DNA of 64,000 bases. Origin: Desulfomicrobium baculatum DSM 4028 (GTDB taxonomy: Bacteria; Desulfobacterota; Desulfovibrionia; Desulfovibrionales; Desulfomicrobiaceae). Shown here piece after piece: positions 26,896 through 35,018 of the stretch. The position numbers and the translations under genes are program-made. The stretch spans positions 2,234,501-2,298,500 of the forward strand of contig NC_013173.1 of the NCBI RefSeq assembly GCF_000023225.1, read 5' to 3'. Each line of letters opens with the position of its first letter. The first letter of the stretch is position 1. The notes below the pieces were generated by a model. The model saw nothing but the letters and a program-made list of their open reading frames with translations. It was not told the origin of the DNA and did not search any database.

Positions 26896-27432
26896 ATGTT
26901 GAAAAAATTTGCTTTGCTTCTGTGTTTGATGCTGATCTGCAGCACCGCCTACAGCGGTGAAAAAGAACATCGCGCCCTGGCTGAAGAACTGATCAAAATC
27001 ACCGATGGCGACACCGTCATGGAAAAGATGAAAGCCCAGGTGACCATGATCTTCCAGCAGATCGCGTCCCAGATGAACATTCAGGAAGCCGACAAGCCCA
27101 AGCTGGAAAAATACTCGGCCCGCTTTGACGCCATCCTGAAAGAAGAGATGTCCTGGGAAAAGGTCAAGACGCAGTATCTGGACCTCTACACCTCCGTTTT
27201 CACCGAGGAAGAAACCAAAGGACTGGTTGACTTCTACAAATCCGACCTGGGCAAGAAAGTCACCGCGAAGATGCCCGAGCTCATGCAGCAGAGCATGACC
27301 GTGGCCCGCACCTATATGCAGGGCGTGGTACCCAAACTCGAAGAATTGACCGAGGAGATGCGTGTGGAGTTCGAGGGCGCGAGTTCCCCGGCCCCGGCCA
27401 CGCAGGCTCCGCAGGAAGAGAAAAAGCAGTAA
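26896..27432 (+). CDS. DUF2059-containing exported protein
   Basis: A 178-residue secreted protein: signal peptide MLKKFALLLCLMLICSTAYSG with cleavage after about residue 21, then a helical DUF2059 domain. The signature YLDLYTSVFTEEETKGLVDFYKSDLGKKVTAKMPELMQQSM lies near 95-135. The tail is short and Pro/Ala/Gln rich. DUF2059 proteins are periplasmic and of unknown function. AAGGAGA lies 6 bases before the ATG. It is followed by an intrinsic terminator, so it is a single-gene unit convergent with hysD. Confidence 0.88.
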   Translation: MLKKFALLLCLMLICSTAYSGEKEHRALAEELIKITDGDTVMEKMKAQVTMIFQQIASQMNIQEADKPKLEKYSARFDAILKEEMSWEKVKTQYLDLYTSVFTEEETKGLVDFYKSDLGKKVTAKMPELMQQSMTVARTYMQGVVPKLEELTEEMRVEFEGASSPAPATQAPQEEKKQ

Positions 27433-27453
27433 GTCCCCTTTTTCGTGCTCTGC

Positions 27454-27487
27454 AAAAGGCTCCCCCGGCATCCCGGCGGAGCCTTTT
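27454..27487 (+). terminator. Intrinsic terminator after the DUF2059 gene
   Basis: AAAAGGCTCC (27454-27463) pairs with GGAGCCTTTT (27478-27487), followed by TT. It may also act on the convergent hysD. Confidence 0.88.
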
Positions 27488-27496
27488 TTCATGCCT

Positions 27497-27964
27497 TCAG
27501 GACACGAGCGCGCGGATTTCGCGGCGCGCTGCCTCCAGAAATTTCGGATACTTATCCTTGACGGGAGCCGACAACTCCATGGACCACTCGCTGATGGTCA
27601 AGGGTTCGATGCCGATGACCATGAGTTCGGGTTTGTTTCCCAGCAACTCCGCCATTTTCAGCGAATCCAGCAGATCGATGTCATGCAGCGACAGGCGCTG
27701 CTGATAATTGTCCCGCAGGTTCTCCTCCGTAAAACGATACACCGTTCCGGGTTCCCGGCCGCCCTTGACGGTGTCGAGCACAAGAACGCGTTCGTATTCC
27801 TGAAAAATATAAAAAATATCCTGAGTAAAGGTGGCTCCGTCCAGAAAATCGACCTTGTCCGGATCCCACTCATTTTCCTGGCCGAGTTCCTTGACCGCGT
27901 GCACACCTGCGCCATCGTCGGTCAAGAGAAGGTTGCCCACTCCGAGCACCAAAAGTCGTTTCAT
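27497..27964 (-). CDS. hysD: Hydrogenase maturation endopeptidase (HybD/HysD type)
   Basis: A 155-residue nickel-dependent protease that trims the C-terminus of the hydrogenase large subunit after metal insertion. Family motifs: GVGNLLLTDDGAGVHAV at the N-terminus, VLDTVKGG near 63-70, and SLHDIDLLDSL near 93-103. The Asp/His residues of the last two correspond to HybD nickel ligands; the first ligand position, Glu in HybD, is Asp here. It lies 114 bases downstream of hysA with a terminator in between, so its expression may depend on readthrough or its own promoter. The substrate is presumably the HysA precursor, which ends in a 15-residue extension after the conserved His. Confidence 0.92.
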   Translation of the reverse strand: MKRLLVLGVGNLLLTDDGAGVHAVKELGQENEWDPDKVDFLDGATFTQDIFYIFQEYERVLVLDTVKGGREPGTVYRFTEENLRDNYQQRLSLHDIDLLDSLKMAELLGNKPELMVIGIEPLTISEWSMELSAPVKDKYPKFLEAARREIRALVS

Positions 27965-28035
27965 GCCATACTCTCCACATCCAGCGTTCTCGCGGCAGCA
28001 ATCATCTGCGCTGTCGTAATTTTGATCCTAAAAAA

Positions 28036-28057
28036 AAGGGCCGGTTTCCCGGCCCTT
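28036..28057 (-). terminator. Terminator after hysBA
   Basis: AAGGGCCGG (28036-28044) pairs with CCGGCCCTT (28049-28057); on the minus strand a run of seven T follows. It sits 21 bases beyond the true hysA stop. Confidence 0.88.
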
Positions 28058-28077
28058 CATGGTTCATTCAATCCGCG

Positions 28078-29622
28078 TTAGTCAATGTTGACAACGTGTT
28101 CTTCACCGGTCTCAGCGTGCAGCACGTGCACGGCACAGCCCAGTCACGGGTCGTAGGAGCGAACCAGGCGCCCCACATTGACGGGATTCTTGATGTCGGG
28201 AACCGGCACGCCGATGAGGGCTTCCTCGATCGGACCGCGCTGGCCCATGTCATCTCTGGGGTTGGCGTTCCAAAGAGTCGCAGACACGATCTGATAATTC
28301 TCGATCTTCTTGTCTTTGATCTTCAGATAGTGCAGCAATGCGCCGCGGGGAGCTTCCGTGAAACCGGTGCCTTCGGCGGCATCCGGAATCTCGGACTTGA
28401 CGTAGGTTTCGGCGCCGGGCTGAACCTGCTTGAGCCATTTTTCAACGGCAACGGCGGTAAGCCAGGTCTCTTCCGCACGAGCCACGTGGCGGCCCATGAT
28501 GGAGAAAGCCTTGTCGCCCAGATCGCGGAAGTTCTTGGCTTCAATGCCGTAGAGTTCCTTGAGCAGCTTCTGGCCAACGGGGCTCAGTTCCGGGTTCTGG
28601 ACCCACATGCGGGCCAGCGGACCGACTTCGCAGGGCTTGTCCTTGTAACGGGGAGCCTTGACGAAGCTGTATGCGCCGGGCTTGTCCGGATTGGGATTCG
28701 TCTCGCCGACGCTGTAGTGCAGGCCGCCGGGAGCGGAATGGTCAAAGAAGGAATGTCCGACATATTCCTTGACCAGCTTGGAATCGAATTCCTCGTCCTT
28801 GCCGTCGATGTAGACACCGGGTTTGAGCAGGAAGGTCTTGTAATCGTCGTCTTCGGGGAAAACACCGAAAGCGATGACGTTCTTCCAGCCGATGCCGGTC
28901 TCGAACAGATCGGTGTACACGGAACCCAGAGTGTAGATCAGAGGCAGATATTCCTCGATCACGAATTTCTGGACTTCCTTGAAGCGGGCTGCGTATTCGG
29001 CAACCTTGTCCGCTGTGGGAATCTCGGTTGCACCGCCCACGACCATGCCCTGAACATGAGGCATGCGACCGCCGAACATGGCGACCATCTCATGACAGAT
29101 GCGGCGGATTTCCAGTGCCTTCAGGTACTGATTCAAGCCGTAGGTGTTGGTTGCATCGGCCTTGGCTCCGTCCTTGATGCGATCCGTCAACAGATCCGCA
29201 TTGGCGTAACGGGGAACAAAGGGGGATACATCGGGGCCCTTGACATAATCCAGGGCGGCCAAGTGATAAAAATGCAGAATATGAGACTGCAGATAGTTGG
29301 CGCCGAAGATCAGGTTACGGGTAATGCGGCCATTGGTGGTTACTTTGACGCCGAAGGCGTCATCCTGGGCCATGACGGAAGCCGTACAGTGCGCCGTGGG
29401 GCACACGCCGCAGATGCGCTGTACGATCTGGGAAGAATCCCTGGGATCGCGGCCGCGCAGAATCTGCTCGAACCCACGGAACATTCCGCCGGAACACTTG
29501 GCATCGACGACCTTGCCGTCTTTGACTTCAACTTCAATCTTGAGATGACCTTCAACCCGGGTCAACGGATCAATGGAAATCTTAACTTTCCCGTCAGCTG
29601 CGGGAGTAGCTGCTTGTGACAC
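28078..29622 (-). CDS. hysA: [NiFeSe] hydrogenase large subunit, selenoprotein (UGA read as Sec493)
   Basis: Periplasmic uptake hydrogenase catalytic subunit. Normal translation stops at TGA 28146-28144 after ...RLVRSYDP, but the frame continues in perfect agreement with the hydrogenase L5 motif: DP-U-LGCAVHVLHAETGEEHVVNID, then TAA at 28080-28078. The full product is 514 residues with U493 and C496 binding nickel together with C71 and C74 (RICGVCPTAH). His500 should be the last residue after cleavage, so the 15-residue tail is removed by HysD. A stem-loop 11 bases after the UGA is the expected SECIS. hysB ends 15 bases upstream. The protein closely resembles what I recall of D. baculatum HysA. 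Gene callers will truncate it by 22 residues. Confidence 0.97.
28116..28146 (-). promoter_or_regulatory. Selenocysteine UGA and bacterial SECIS hairpin
   Basis: The UGA codon is at 28146-28144. Beginning 11 bases later the mRNA folds as CGTGCA-CGTGC-TGCACG (28132-28116 on the minus strand), a 6-bp stem with a 5-nt loop, in the window where SelB-binding hairpins occur. The exact loop nucleotides recognised by SelB are not proven. Confidence 0.75.
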
Positions 29623-29637
29623 GTGCGTCCTCCTTGA

Positions 29638-30585
29638 TTATTCCGCTACATAGAAAGGAGACTTTCCGTCCGGAAAGTCCGGTTCCACACAGCCGATACA
29701 CACGGCGTTCTCGACACACCAGTTTATGCCGTTGTTCCAGCGACGCTTGGCGCAATCGGCATAGGTGGACGGACCCTTGCAGCCAAGTTCGGCCTTGCAG
29801 CCCGGCTTGGTGAAGGTTTCCGCGAATTCGGAGTTGTCGTATTTATCAAGATACGGACAGTTCTCGTGGATGTTGTCGCCAAAGAACAGCAGCGGGCGGC
29901 CGTCATCATCCAATTCGGGCAGGGGATGCTCGGTCGGATTGAGGACATGGCTCCATGCGGCAACCAGAGTGCCGACCATCCAGTCCGGATGGGGCGGACA
30001 TCCGGGCACGTTGACCAGCAGTTTTTCGATCTTCTCTTCGGCAAAGAAGTCACGCACGCTCTTGGAGCCGGTGACGTTGCCTGCAGCCGCGGGAATGCCG
30101 CCGTAAGCGGCACAAGTACCTATGGCCACGGTGGCCAGAGACTTGGGTGCCAGATCCCGGATCAGTTCCATCATGGTGATTTCATGATGATGCCCTTTGG
30201 CATCCAGAGTTTCACCGACAACGCAGTAGCGACCTTCCTTGGCGGTGGGGATGGCACCTTCCACCAGCAAGAAAAAGTTGCCGTTAAACTTTTCAGCAAT
30301 TTCGTACATATGCGCCAATGCCATCTCACCTTCACTTGCCATGACGGTGGGATGGAACTCAAGGCTGATCACATCCAGCAGAATCTCCTTGATTCTGGGA
30401 TGGACTGCGTTGAGCAGAGAAACGGAGCAACCAGTACAACCCTGTCCCTGTACCCAGATGACCGGAGCTTTTTTGGCTCCTTCGGTCATGGCGTGCACGA
30501 TGCCCGGATGATAAATCTGGGAAATTCCCAATCCGGCGACACCTGCGGAGCACAGTTTTACGAACTCACGTCTGCTAAGACTCAT
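29638..30585 (-). CDS. hysB: [NiFeSe] hydrogenase small subunit, Tat-exported
   Basis: A 315-residue electron-transfer subunit. The N-terminus is a twin-arginine signal (SRREFVKLCSAGVAGLG) that carries the folded heterodimer to the periplasm. The proximal cluster motif is VIWVQGQGCTGCSVSLLN, with further cluster cysteines in AIGTCAAYGG, VNVPGCPPHPDW, HENCPYLDKYDN, CKAELGCKGP and WCVENAVCIGCVEPDFP. The last set has Cys where [NiFe] enzymes have Pro, in line with a [4Fe-4S] medial cluster in [NiFeSe] enzymes. ATG 30585 follows GGAGGAGG by 4 bases. It is the first gene of hysBA; electrons would go to periplasmic cytochrome c3. Confidence 0.96.
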   Translation of the reverse strand: MSLSRREFVKLCSAGVAGLGISQIYHPGIVHAMTEGAKKAPVIWVQGQGCTGCSVSLLNAVHPRIKEILLDVISLEFHPTVMASEGEMALAHMYEIAEKFNGNFFLLVEGAIPTAKEGRYCVVGETLDAKGHHHEITMMELIRDLAPKSLATVAIGTCAAYGGIPAAAGNVTGSKSVRDFFAEEKIEKLLVNVPGCPPHPDWMVGTLVAAWSHVLNPTEHPLPELDDDGRPLLFFGDNIHENCPYLDKYDNSEFAETFTKPGCKAELGCKGPSTYADCAKRRWNNGINWCVENAVCIGCVEPDFPDGKSPFYVAE

Positions 30586-30646
30586 ACCCTCCTCCTTCAA
30601 AAAGGTAATAGCGTGCAGAGACTTCGGCCTTTTTTTCACGAGCTGT

Positions 30647-30676
30647 CAGATATCCTTAAATTTATTGATATGTCAA
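30647..30676 (-). promoter_or_regulatory. Candidate hysBA promoter
   Basis: On the minus strand a perfect TTGACA (30676-30671) is followed after 18 bases by TATCTG (30652-30647). The transcript would begin about 55 bases before the hysB ATG. The -10 match is weak. Confidence 0.4.
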
Positions 30677-30890
30677 CGCACTTTGGATCGAAAATCACGA
30701 TCACTCCAATCTGCGCACAGCAACAGATACAGAGCAGCAATTCGTGGCATGATAATACAATGTGAACAGATAAAATGTTACTTATTAAAAATAAATAACA
30801 CAATACTGTTTTGCTTTATTCACCTTGATTATCGAAATTTCCGCAAAAGCGTGCGTGTCATATGATTGATTGCTTCGAAAAAACGGGGGT
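30677..30890. other. AT-rich intergenic stretch
   Basis: AT-rich DNA with no gene. Apart from the hysBA promoter next to it and an 11-base partial copy of the repeat arm (TCCGCAAAAGC at 30839-30849), nothing was recognised. Confidence 0.35.
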
Positions 30891-30985
30891 CCGCAAAAAG
30901 TCATTTCATCACGCGAGAAATCACTTATTCTCGGGCAGGTAAAATATAAAAACATTGATTTGAAGAAAATGACGACTTTTTGTGG
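30891..30985. repeat. 95-bp imperfect inverted repeat with an internal hairpin
   Basis: Left arm CCGCAAAAAGTCATTTCA (30891-30908) is the near complement of TGAAGAAAATGACGACTTTTTGTGG (30961-30985). Between them CGAGAA (30914-30919) and TTCTCG (30928-30933) make a second stem. It starts 35 bases beyond the stop of the minus-strand gene at 31021. It could be the folded 3' end of that transcript or a small palindromic element with 17-bp terminal repeats. Confidence 0.6.
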
Positions 30986-31020
30986 TGAGATGTCCACCTG
31001 GCAAGCGGGAACAATGGCAT

Positions 31021-31920
31021 TCATTCACGGCGAGGATAATAGGCATGAGTCGAGTTATGCTGCCATAAAAAATTGTTGATATGATACCCGTCGGAAAAAA
31101 AGGTCACTGAACCGAGAATAGGCTCGGGGGAATCGGGGCTCTCTCCGTAGACATAAATAAAACGGTTGAACCGAAAAAGCTGGCGTCTGAGGCCCATTGT
31201 TTCGGCATGTAAAATAAGATGCCCGCTGCCGGCACGGTCATCTTCGATCCACACCTTGCCGGACTTGCCCATGGAATACTCGCCAACATAATTTTCCTCG
31301 ACGAACTCCTCCGTGGCCACGCCATGCATGAAGCGGGCTTCGGCGCCGTGTTTGAGAGCGTCTTGTCCTGATTCATTGGCCAGCACGGTCACCCCGGCGC
31401 GGGGAACAATCTGCCCGATCGGCGTTTTACTCTTCACGCTCTCCTGCAGCGCGGGGCTCGGATTGCGCACACGTTCCGGAGCAGGCTCTGCCTGGGCACG
31501 AGGTTTTGACTGTGCGGGAGGGGATTTTTCTTTGGACACGGCTTTCACCTCCGGGACTGGCTTTCGAACCGGACTGGAACTGGCAGCAGAAACTGACGAT
31601 GTGACATCCGAGGAAGTGACTGGACGCGGCGTTACTTTCTCGGCCACGGGGACTTGGGCAGCAGGAGATACGGTCTCGTCAGATAGCGCAACGATGTCCA
31701 ACAGCAGGAGCCTGTCTTTGACCAACTGCGGCACGGGGCGAAAATCCGCCATCCAACCACTTAGAGCGTGGAGAAGCAGCGACAAAACAATGCAGCCCAT
31801 CAACACGAACTTTCGGATGCCAAAAATACGGACATCCTGTCCCATCCTCTTCAATTGGGCAGCTTGAATGCCCTGATCAAAGTCCGAAAGTGTCAAAAAA
31901 CCCGTCTCGGAAGGACTCAT
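31021..31920 (-). CDS. TonB-like membrane-anchored protein, unknown function
   Basis: The 299-residue product has a cytosolic N-terminus, one membrane helix (about 37-57, VLMGCIVLSLLLHALSGWM), and a long Pro/Ser/Ala/Lys-rich linker (about 95-170: PVRKPVPEVKAVSKEKSPP). A compact C-terminal domain (about 195-299) follows, rich in aromatic residues: VGEYSMGKSGKVWIEDD, LRRQLFRFNRFIYVYGESPDSPEP. Topology resembles TonB or GspC-type proteins, but the C-terminus has no TonB signature and no ExbB/ExbD gene is nearby. GGAGG precedes the ATG by 10 bases. It is divergent from the solute-binding protein at 31985 (64 bases), so the two may share control. Confidence 0.65.
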   Translation of the reverse strand: MSPSETGFLTLSDFDQGIQAAQLKRMGQDVRIFGIRKFVLMGCIVLSLLLHALSGWMADFRPVPQLVKDRLLLLDIVALSDETVSPAAQVPVAEKVTPRPVTSSDVTSSVSAASSSPVRKPVPEVKAVSKEKSPPAQSKPRAQAEPAPERVRNPSPALQESVKSKTPIGQIVPRAGVTVLANESGQDALKHGAEARFMHGVATEEFVEENYVGEYSMGKSGKVWIEDDRAGSGHLILHAETMGLRRQLFRFNRFIYVYGESPDSPEPILGSVTFFSDGYHINNFLWQHNSTHAYYPRRE

Positions 31921-31984
31921 ATTGTTATTTCCTCCGACCCGTGATAATTTGGAATAATATCATAGCGTTCCACGGGAGGCGGAT

Positions 31985-32968
31985 ATGCTGAAGCTGTCCT
32001 TGACTATGCTTATCTTGTGCGCGGTCACAGCCGACGCAGCAACACTATTAAATATAAGCATTGTTCATAGCTATCACAAGGAGTACGCTTGGGAACAAAG
32101 TTTGACCAGCGGCCTTTTGGACACCTTGCCGAAAAACGCAACCCTCGATCATTTTTACCTGGACACCAAGCGCCTGCCAAAAACCCAGCACGAGGAGCGT
32201 GCCAAAACAGTTTTGCAGCAACTGGCCGCAAGCCAACCTGACCTGATCATCCTCTGCGACGACAATGCGGCCAAATATCTGGGCCCGCACCTCAAAAACG
32301 GTTCAACTCCGGTCGTATACGTCGGCATCAATCGCAACCCCAGAGACTACGGCCTCTTTCCTGCCCTCAACATGACCGGAATTCTCGAGCGCCCTCTTCT
32401 CAAGCGTTCGCTGCATTCCATGTGTCGACTGGTCAACCCGGATGATACCAAGGTGCTTGTCCTGTTTGACTCTGACTCCACATCCGATGCCGTACTGCAC
32501 GAAGCTTTCAAAGGAGAATCGTATTTCAACCTGGGCAAGGTGCGCGTAGAACTCAAGCAATTCGAATTGTTGGAAAACTGGCAAAACGCACTTCGTAACG
32601 CCAAAGCCGAGGGTTTCGACACCGTCTACATCGGCCTCTACCACACTTTGCGCAACAGCGTGGGCGAGCATGTGCCGGATGCAGAGGTGATCGCCTGGGC
32701 CAACGCCCACGCCCCTGTACCCATTTTCGCTTTTTGGGATTTTGCGGTCGGCAAGGGTAAAACAATTGGCGGACATGTGCTCAGCGGACGCGACCAAGGT
32801 CTGGCAGGCGGCGAAATCGTGACCGAAATTCTGAACGGCAGACCGCCAGCGGCAATCCCTCCCCGTTCCGCAAAGGAAGGTTCATACCAGTTCAGCATTC
32901 ATGAATTGAATCGATTCGGCATTACGCTGCCGCAAAAAATCCGGCAACAGGCAGTCATGCTTCCGTGA
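31985..32968 (+). CDS. ABC-type substrate-binding protein (PF04392-like)
   Basis: A 327-residue exported protein: signal peptide MLKLSLTMLILCAVTADA, then a two-lobed periplasmic-binding fold. Typical segments are ISIVHSYHKEYAWEQSLTSGL, PDLIILCDDNAAKYL, STPVVYVGINRNP and, in the second lobe, TVYIGLYHTLRNSVGEHVPDAEVIAWANAHAPVPIFAFWDFAVGKG. Such ABC_sub_bind proteins often supply periplasmic sensing for membrane signalling proteins rather than transport, and no permease or ATPase gene is adjacent. The ligand is unknown. The next gene on the strand is 76 bases away. Confidence 0.8.
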   Translation: MLKLSLTMLILCAVTADAATLLNISIVHSYHKEYAWEQSLTSGLLDTLPKNATLDHFYLDTKRLPKTQHEERAKTVLQQLAASQPDLIILCDDNAAKYLGPHLKNGSTPVVYVGINRNPRDYGLFPALNMTGILERPLLKRSLHSMCRLVNPDDTKVLVLFDSDSTSDAVLHEAFKGESYFNLGKVRVELKQFELLENWQNALRNAKAEGFDTVYIGLYHTLRNSVGEHVPDAEVIAWANAHAPVPIFAFWDFAVGKGKTIGGHVLSGRDQGLAGGEIVTEILNGRPPAAIPPRSAKEGSYQFSIHELNRFGITLPQKIRQQAVMLP

Positions 32969-33044
32969 ACGAAACAAAACCGCTGGCCCAAAAGAACCTT
33001 CCATGCCTTGACCCGGAGCAGGTCACTCATTACCAGCCTTTTCC

Positions 33045-33635
33045 ATGAGCATAAAAAACGCCAACCAAAAAAAGCAGCAGATTTTGGACCATGAATCGCA
33101 GCTGGCCCGCCAACTGGCCATGCAGGTTCTCGAAAAACCCAAACCGCCCATCTGGATGATTTTTGTACCAATATTCTTTGTTTTCTTCGTACAAAAGATG
33201 AACCAGTACAAAAGCGGGCTAACGGAATTCGTCGACAACTACATAAGGGCACGGCGGCACGCCTTGGAGGCGGCCCTGGAAGCCGAAGAGACCGGAAATC
33301 CTGCGAACGTGGCGGGACTTGTGGAAAAAGTGGGGAATATTCCGGAGCAGGCAAAGCCTTTTTTCGCGGACTGGATGGCCGTCCTGGTCGACCACTATCG
33401 TCTGCTGCTGACCGCACAGGGCAATAGCCATTCAACGCTGGTGCGCGCCGGCTACCACAGCAAAACGAACTATCTGCTGTTCTGCAATTGCCTGAACAAA
33501 GCCGAAAACGCGTACAGCATGGCACTTCTTCCGGAAATGGAAGGAGACAACCAGGACCTTCATCATGTCATCAAAAAAATAGACGCCTGCGTCACAAATC
33601 TGCGTCGACAGGATGCTGACGCAATCTTCCCTTAA
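33045..33635 (+). CDS. Conserved-looking protein with one membrane helix, unknown function
   Basis: The 196-residue product starts with a charged helical region (KKQQILDHESQLARQLAMQVLEKPKPP), followed by a membrane helix WMIFVPIFFVFFVQKM (about 37-53). A helical, soluble domain with conserved-looking VEKVGNIPEQAKPFFADWMAVLVDHYRLLL and a Cys pair CNCLNKAENAY comes next. I do not recognise a named domain. The start lacks a strong ribosome binding site (GGAGCAGG lies about 20 bases upstream). It follows the solute-binding protein on the same strand and ends at a terminator, so the two may be co-transcribed; a joint role is inference only. Confidence 0.65.
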   Translation: MSIKNANQKKQQILDHESQLARQLAMQVLEKPKPPIWMIFVPIFFVFFVQKMNQYKSGLTEFVDNYIRARRHALEAALEAEETGNPANVAGLVEKVGNIPEQAKPFFADWMAVLVDHYRLLLTAQGNSHSTLVRAGYHSKTNYLLFCNCLNKAENAYSMALLPEMEGDNQDLHHVIKKIDACVTNLRRQDADAIFP

Positions 33636-33696
33636 AAACGAATACCCTGACACGGCCCAAAGCTCTTAAGCCAAGCTTGCTTCAACATGACAATAG

Positions 33697-33735
33697 ATTG
33701 GCAATGCCGCACGAAAATAGCGCATTGCCAATTTT
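33697..33735 (+). terminator. Intrinsic terminator
   Basis: ATTGGCAATGC (33697-33707) and GCATTGCCAAT (33722-33732) are perfect complements with a 14-nt loop, followed by TTTC-ATTTC. It lies 62 bases after the gene ending at 33635. Confidence 0.7.
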
Positions 33736-33864
33736 CATTTCAAAGCCATTTCTCCATCAAAACACAGCATTATTGACACTTCACAACAAATAAAAACGTA
33801 TTCAATGGCTTAATTTTCCTGCGGGATACACTCACGCTGAAATGAAAGCCGACGCCCTGGTAAA

Positions 33865-34164
33865 CTACAGCATATCTTGCATCTGAGTAAAAAAATCTCC
33901 GCGTTCAAAGGCCGGAGAATGCGCTTTTTCCAGTCGGTCCAAACTTGCAAGAAACGCTTCCCACCCCTCAATCTCCTCAATTTTGGCCTTGTCGCAGAAG
34001 ATCTTGAAACGTGTGCCACGTGGGCACTTGGTCAGATTTATCTCAAAACTGTGTCCTTGCGTGTACACGGTCCAATGTGCGGACCAACTGCTTCTATCGC
34101 CTTCTGTTTTTTTGAATTTTTCAAAAAACGCCTCGAATATTTCGACAATACGCTTCTCGTCCAT
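33865..34164 (-). CDS. Small cytosolic protein of unknown function
   Basis: The 99-residue product is acidic and aromatic-rich (MDEKRIVEIFEAFFEKFKKTEGDRSSWSAHWTVYTQG..., quoted in part as IVEIFEAFFEKFKK), with a central beta-prone stretch HSFEINLTKCPRGTRFKIFCD and helical ends. There is no signal or membrane segment. A good ribosome binding site (AAGGAGGAAAA) directly precedes the ATG, which is the main reason to accept it. It is divergent from the gntR-lactate dehydrogenase pair, with about 150 bases between starts that include the operator at 34286. Confidence 0.65.
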   Translation of the reverse strand: MDEKRIVEIFEAFFEKFKKTEGDRSSWSAHWTVYTQGHSFEINLTKCPRGTRFKIFCDKAKIEEIEGWEAFLASLDRLEKAHSPAFERGDFFTQMQDML

Positions 34165-34285
34165 TTTTCCTCCTTATATCCTAAAATGGTTCTTTTGCGC
34201 GTCATTAACGGCAAGAAGGTAAGCACTTTCTCCGCGCTTCGGCAACTCTGAAACGCAGACTTGCCTTTTGACCTCAGCCGGGCGT

Positions 34286-34300
34286 ATTGGTAGGACCAAT
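34286..34300. promoter_or_regulatory. PdhR/LldR-type GntR operator
   Basis: ATTGGT-AGG-ACCAAT is a perfect 6-bp dyad with a 3-base centre, identical to the ATTGGTnnnACCAAT core bound by E. coli PdhR and LldR (FadR subfamily). It lies 17 bases before the GTG start of a FadR-type gntR gene, implying autoregulation and control of the linked dehydrogenase. Confidence 0.85.
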
Positions 34301-34316
34301 TTCACGGGAGAAAACT

Positions 34317-35018
34317 GTGACAACATCCATTCAGCAAAAAAGAACTTACGAAGAAATCACCACACGTCTGCAGACAATGGTGCAGAACGATGACCTGAAA
34401 CCTGGCGATCGCCTGCCGCCGGAACGCCAACTCGCAATACTGTTCGGAGTTTCGCGCAATTCCGTACGCGAGGCAATCAAAAGCCTGGAGCAGCACGGCA
34501 TGCTGGTCAGCAGGCCAGGGGCAGGCACCTTCATTGCCGAAAATAATCCGGCCAGCCTGGCGTCGGCCATGGGCGACGCCTTTGCGCGGGAAAGACACCG
34601 TCTGGACGACATCTTTGAACTGCGCCTCCTGCTTGAGCCTCAGATCGCTCATCTGGCCGCCCAGCGCATCAAACAGCATGAGCTTGCGGAGTTGCAGGAC
34701 CTTATTCACGCCTATAAAAAAAACCTTGGGGATGGCCTGCCCGTCTTTTTTTTCGATCAGGCTTTCCACGACGCCATTGCCGCCGCTACCGGCAACCAAT
34801 CCATCATCCTGCTCATGGAGCAGATGCATGATCTGCTGCGCGAAAGCCGGGATGAGGCGCTGCAATCGCCCGCCCGCAATGCCAAGTCGCTGGAGGATCA
34901 TCATGCAATCCTGGCGGCCTTGAACTCACACGATCCGGAGCGTGCCCGGGAAGCCATGACGGAACACCTCAAACATACCAGAGAGATAGTTTTTACCTCA
35001 ACCACGGGAGAAAAATAA
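34317..35018 (+). CDS. FadR-subfamily GntR regulator, LldR/PdhR-like
   Basis: A 233-residue repressor. The N-terminal winged helix-turn-helix is clear: LKPGDRLPPERQLAILFGVSRNSVREAIKSLEQHGML (about 28-64). The C-terminal FCD effector domain supplies metal or acid ligands in FELRLLLEPQIAHLAAQRI, FDQAFHDAIAAATGN and EDHHAILAALN. GTG 34317 is used because GGGAG lies 6 bases upstream. The stop TAA overlaps the next gene's ATG (TAATG), so regulator and dehydrogenase form one unit. The operator type and target suggest lactate or pyruvate as effector; the ligand is not proven. Confidence 0.92.
   Translation: MTTSIQQKRTYEEITTRLQTMVQNDDLKPGDRLPPERQLAILFGVSRNSVREAIKSLEQHGMLVSRPGAGTFIAENNPASLASAMGDAFARERHRLDDIFELRLLLEPQIAHLAAQRIKQHELAELQDLIHAYKKNLGDGLPVFFFDQAFHDAIAAATGNQSIILLMEQMHDLLRESRDEALQSPARNAKSLEDHHAILAALNSHDPERAREAMTEHLKHTREIVFTSTTGEK

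Noticed and set aside
28144-28146. Treating hysA as a truncated gene ending at this TGA
   Set aside because: The downstream frame continues the conserved C-terminal motif and has the SECIS fold and a proper stop, so the UGA is decoded as selenocysteine.
28096-29619. Plus-strand 507-codon frame opposite hysA
   Set aside because: Exact antisense shadow of the hydrogenase large subunit.
30742-30756. GTGGCA/GCCAC segment as a sigma-54 promoter for hysBA
   Set aside because: On the minus strand GCCAC and TTGCT are only three bases apart; spacing must be five and the -24 GG is missing.
33877-34251. 124-codon plus-strand frame
   Set aside because: Opposite the small minus-strand gene at 33865-34164, which has a much better ribosome binding site.
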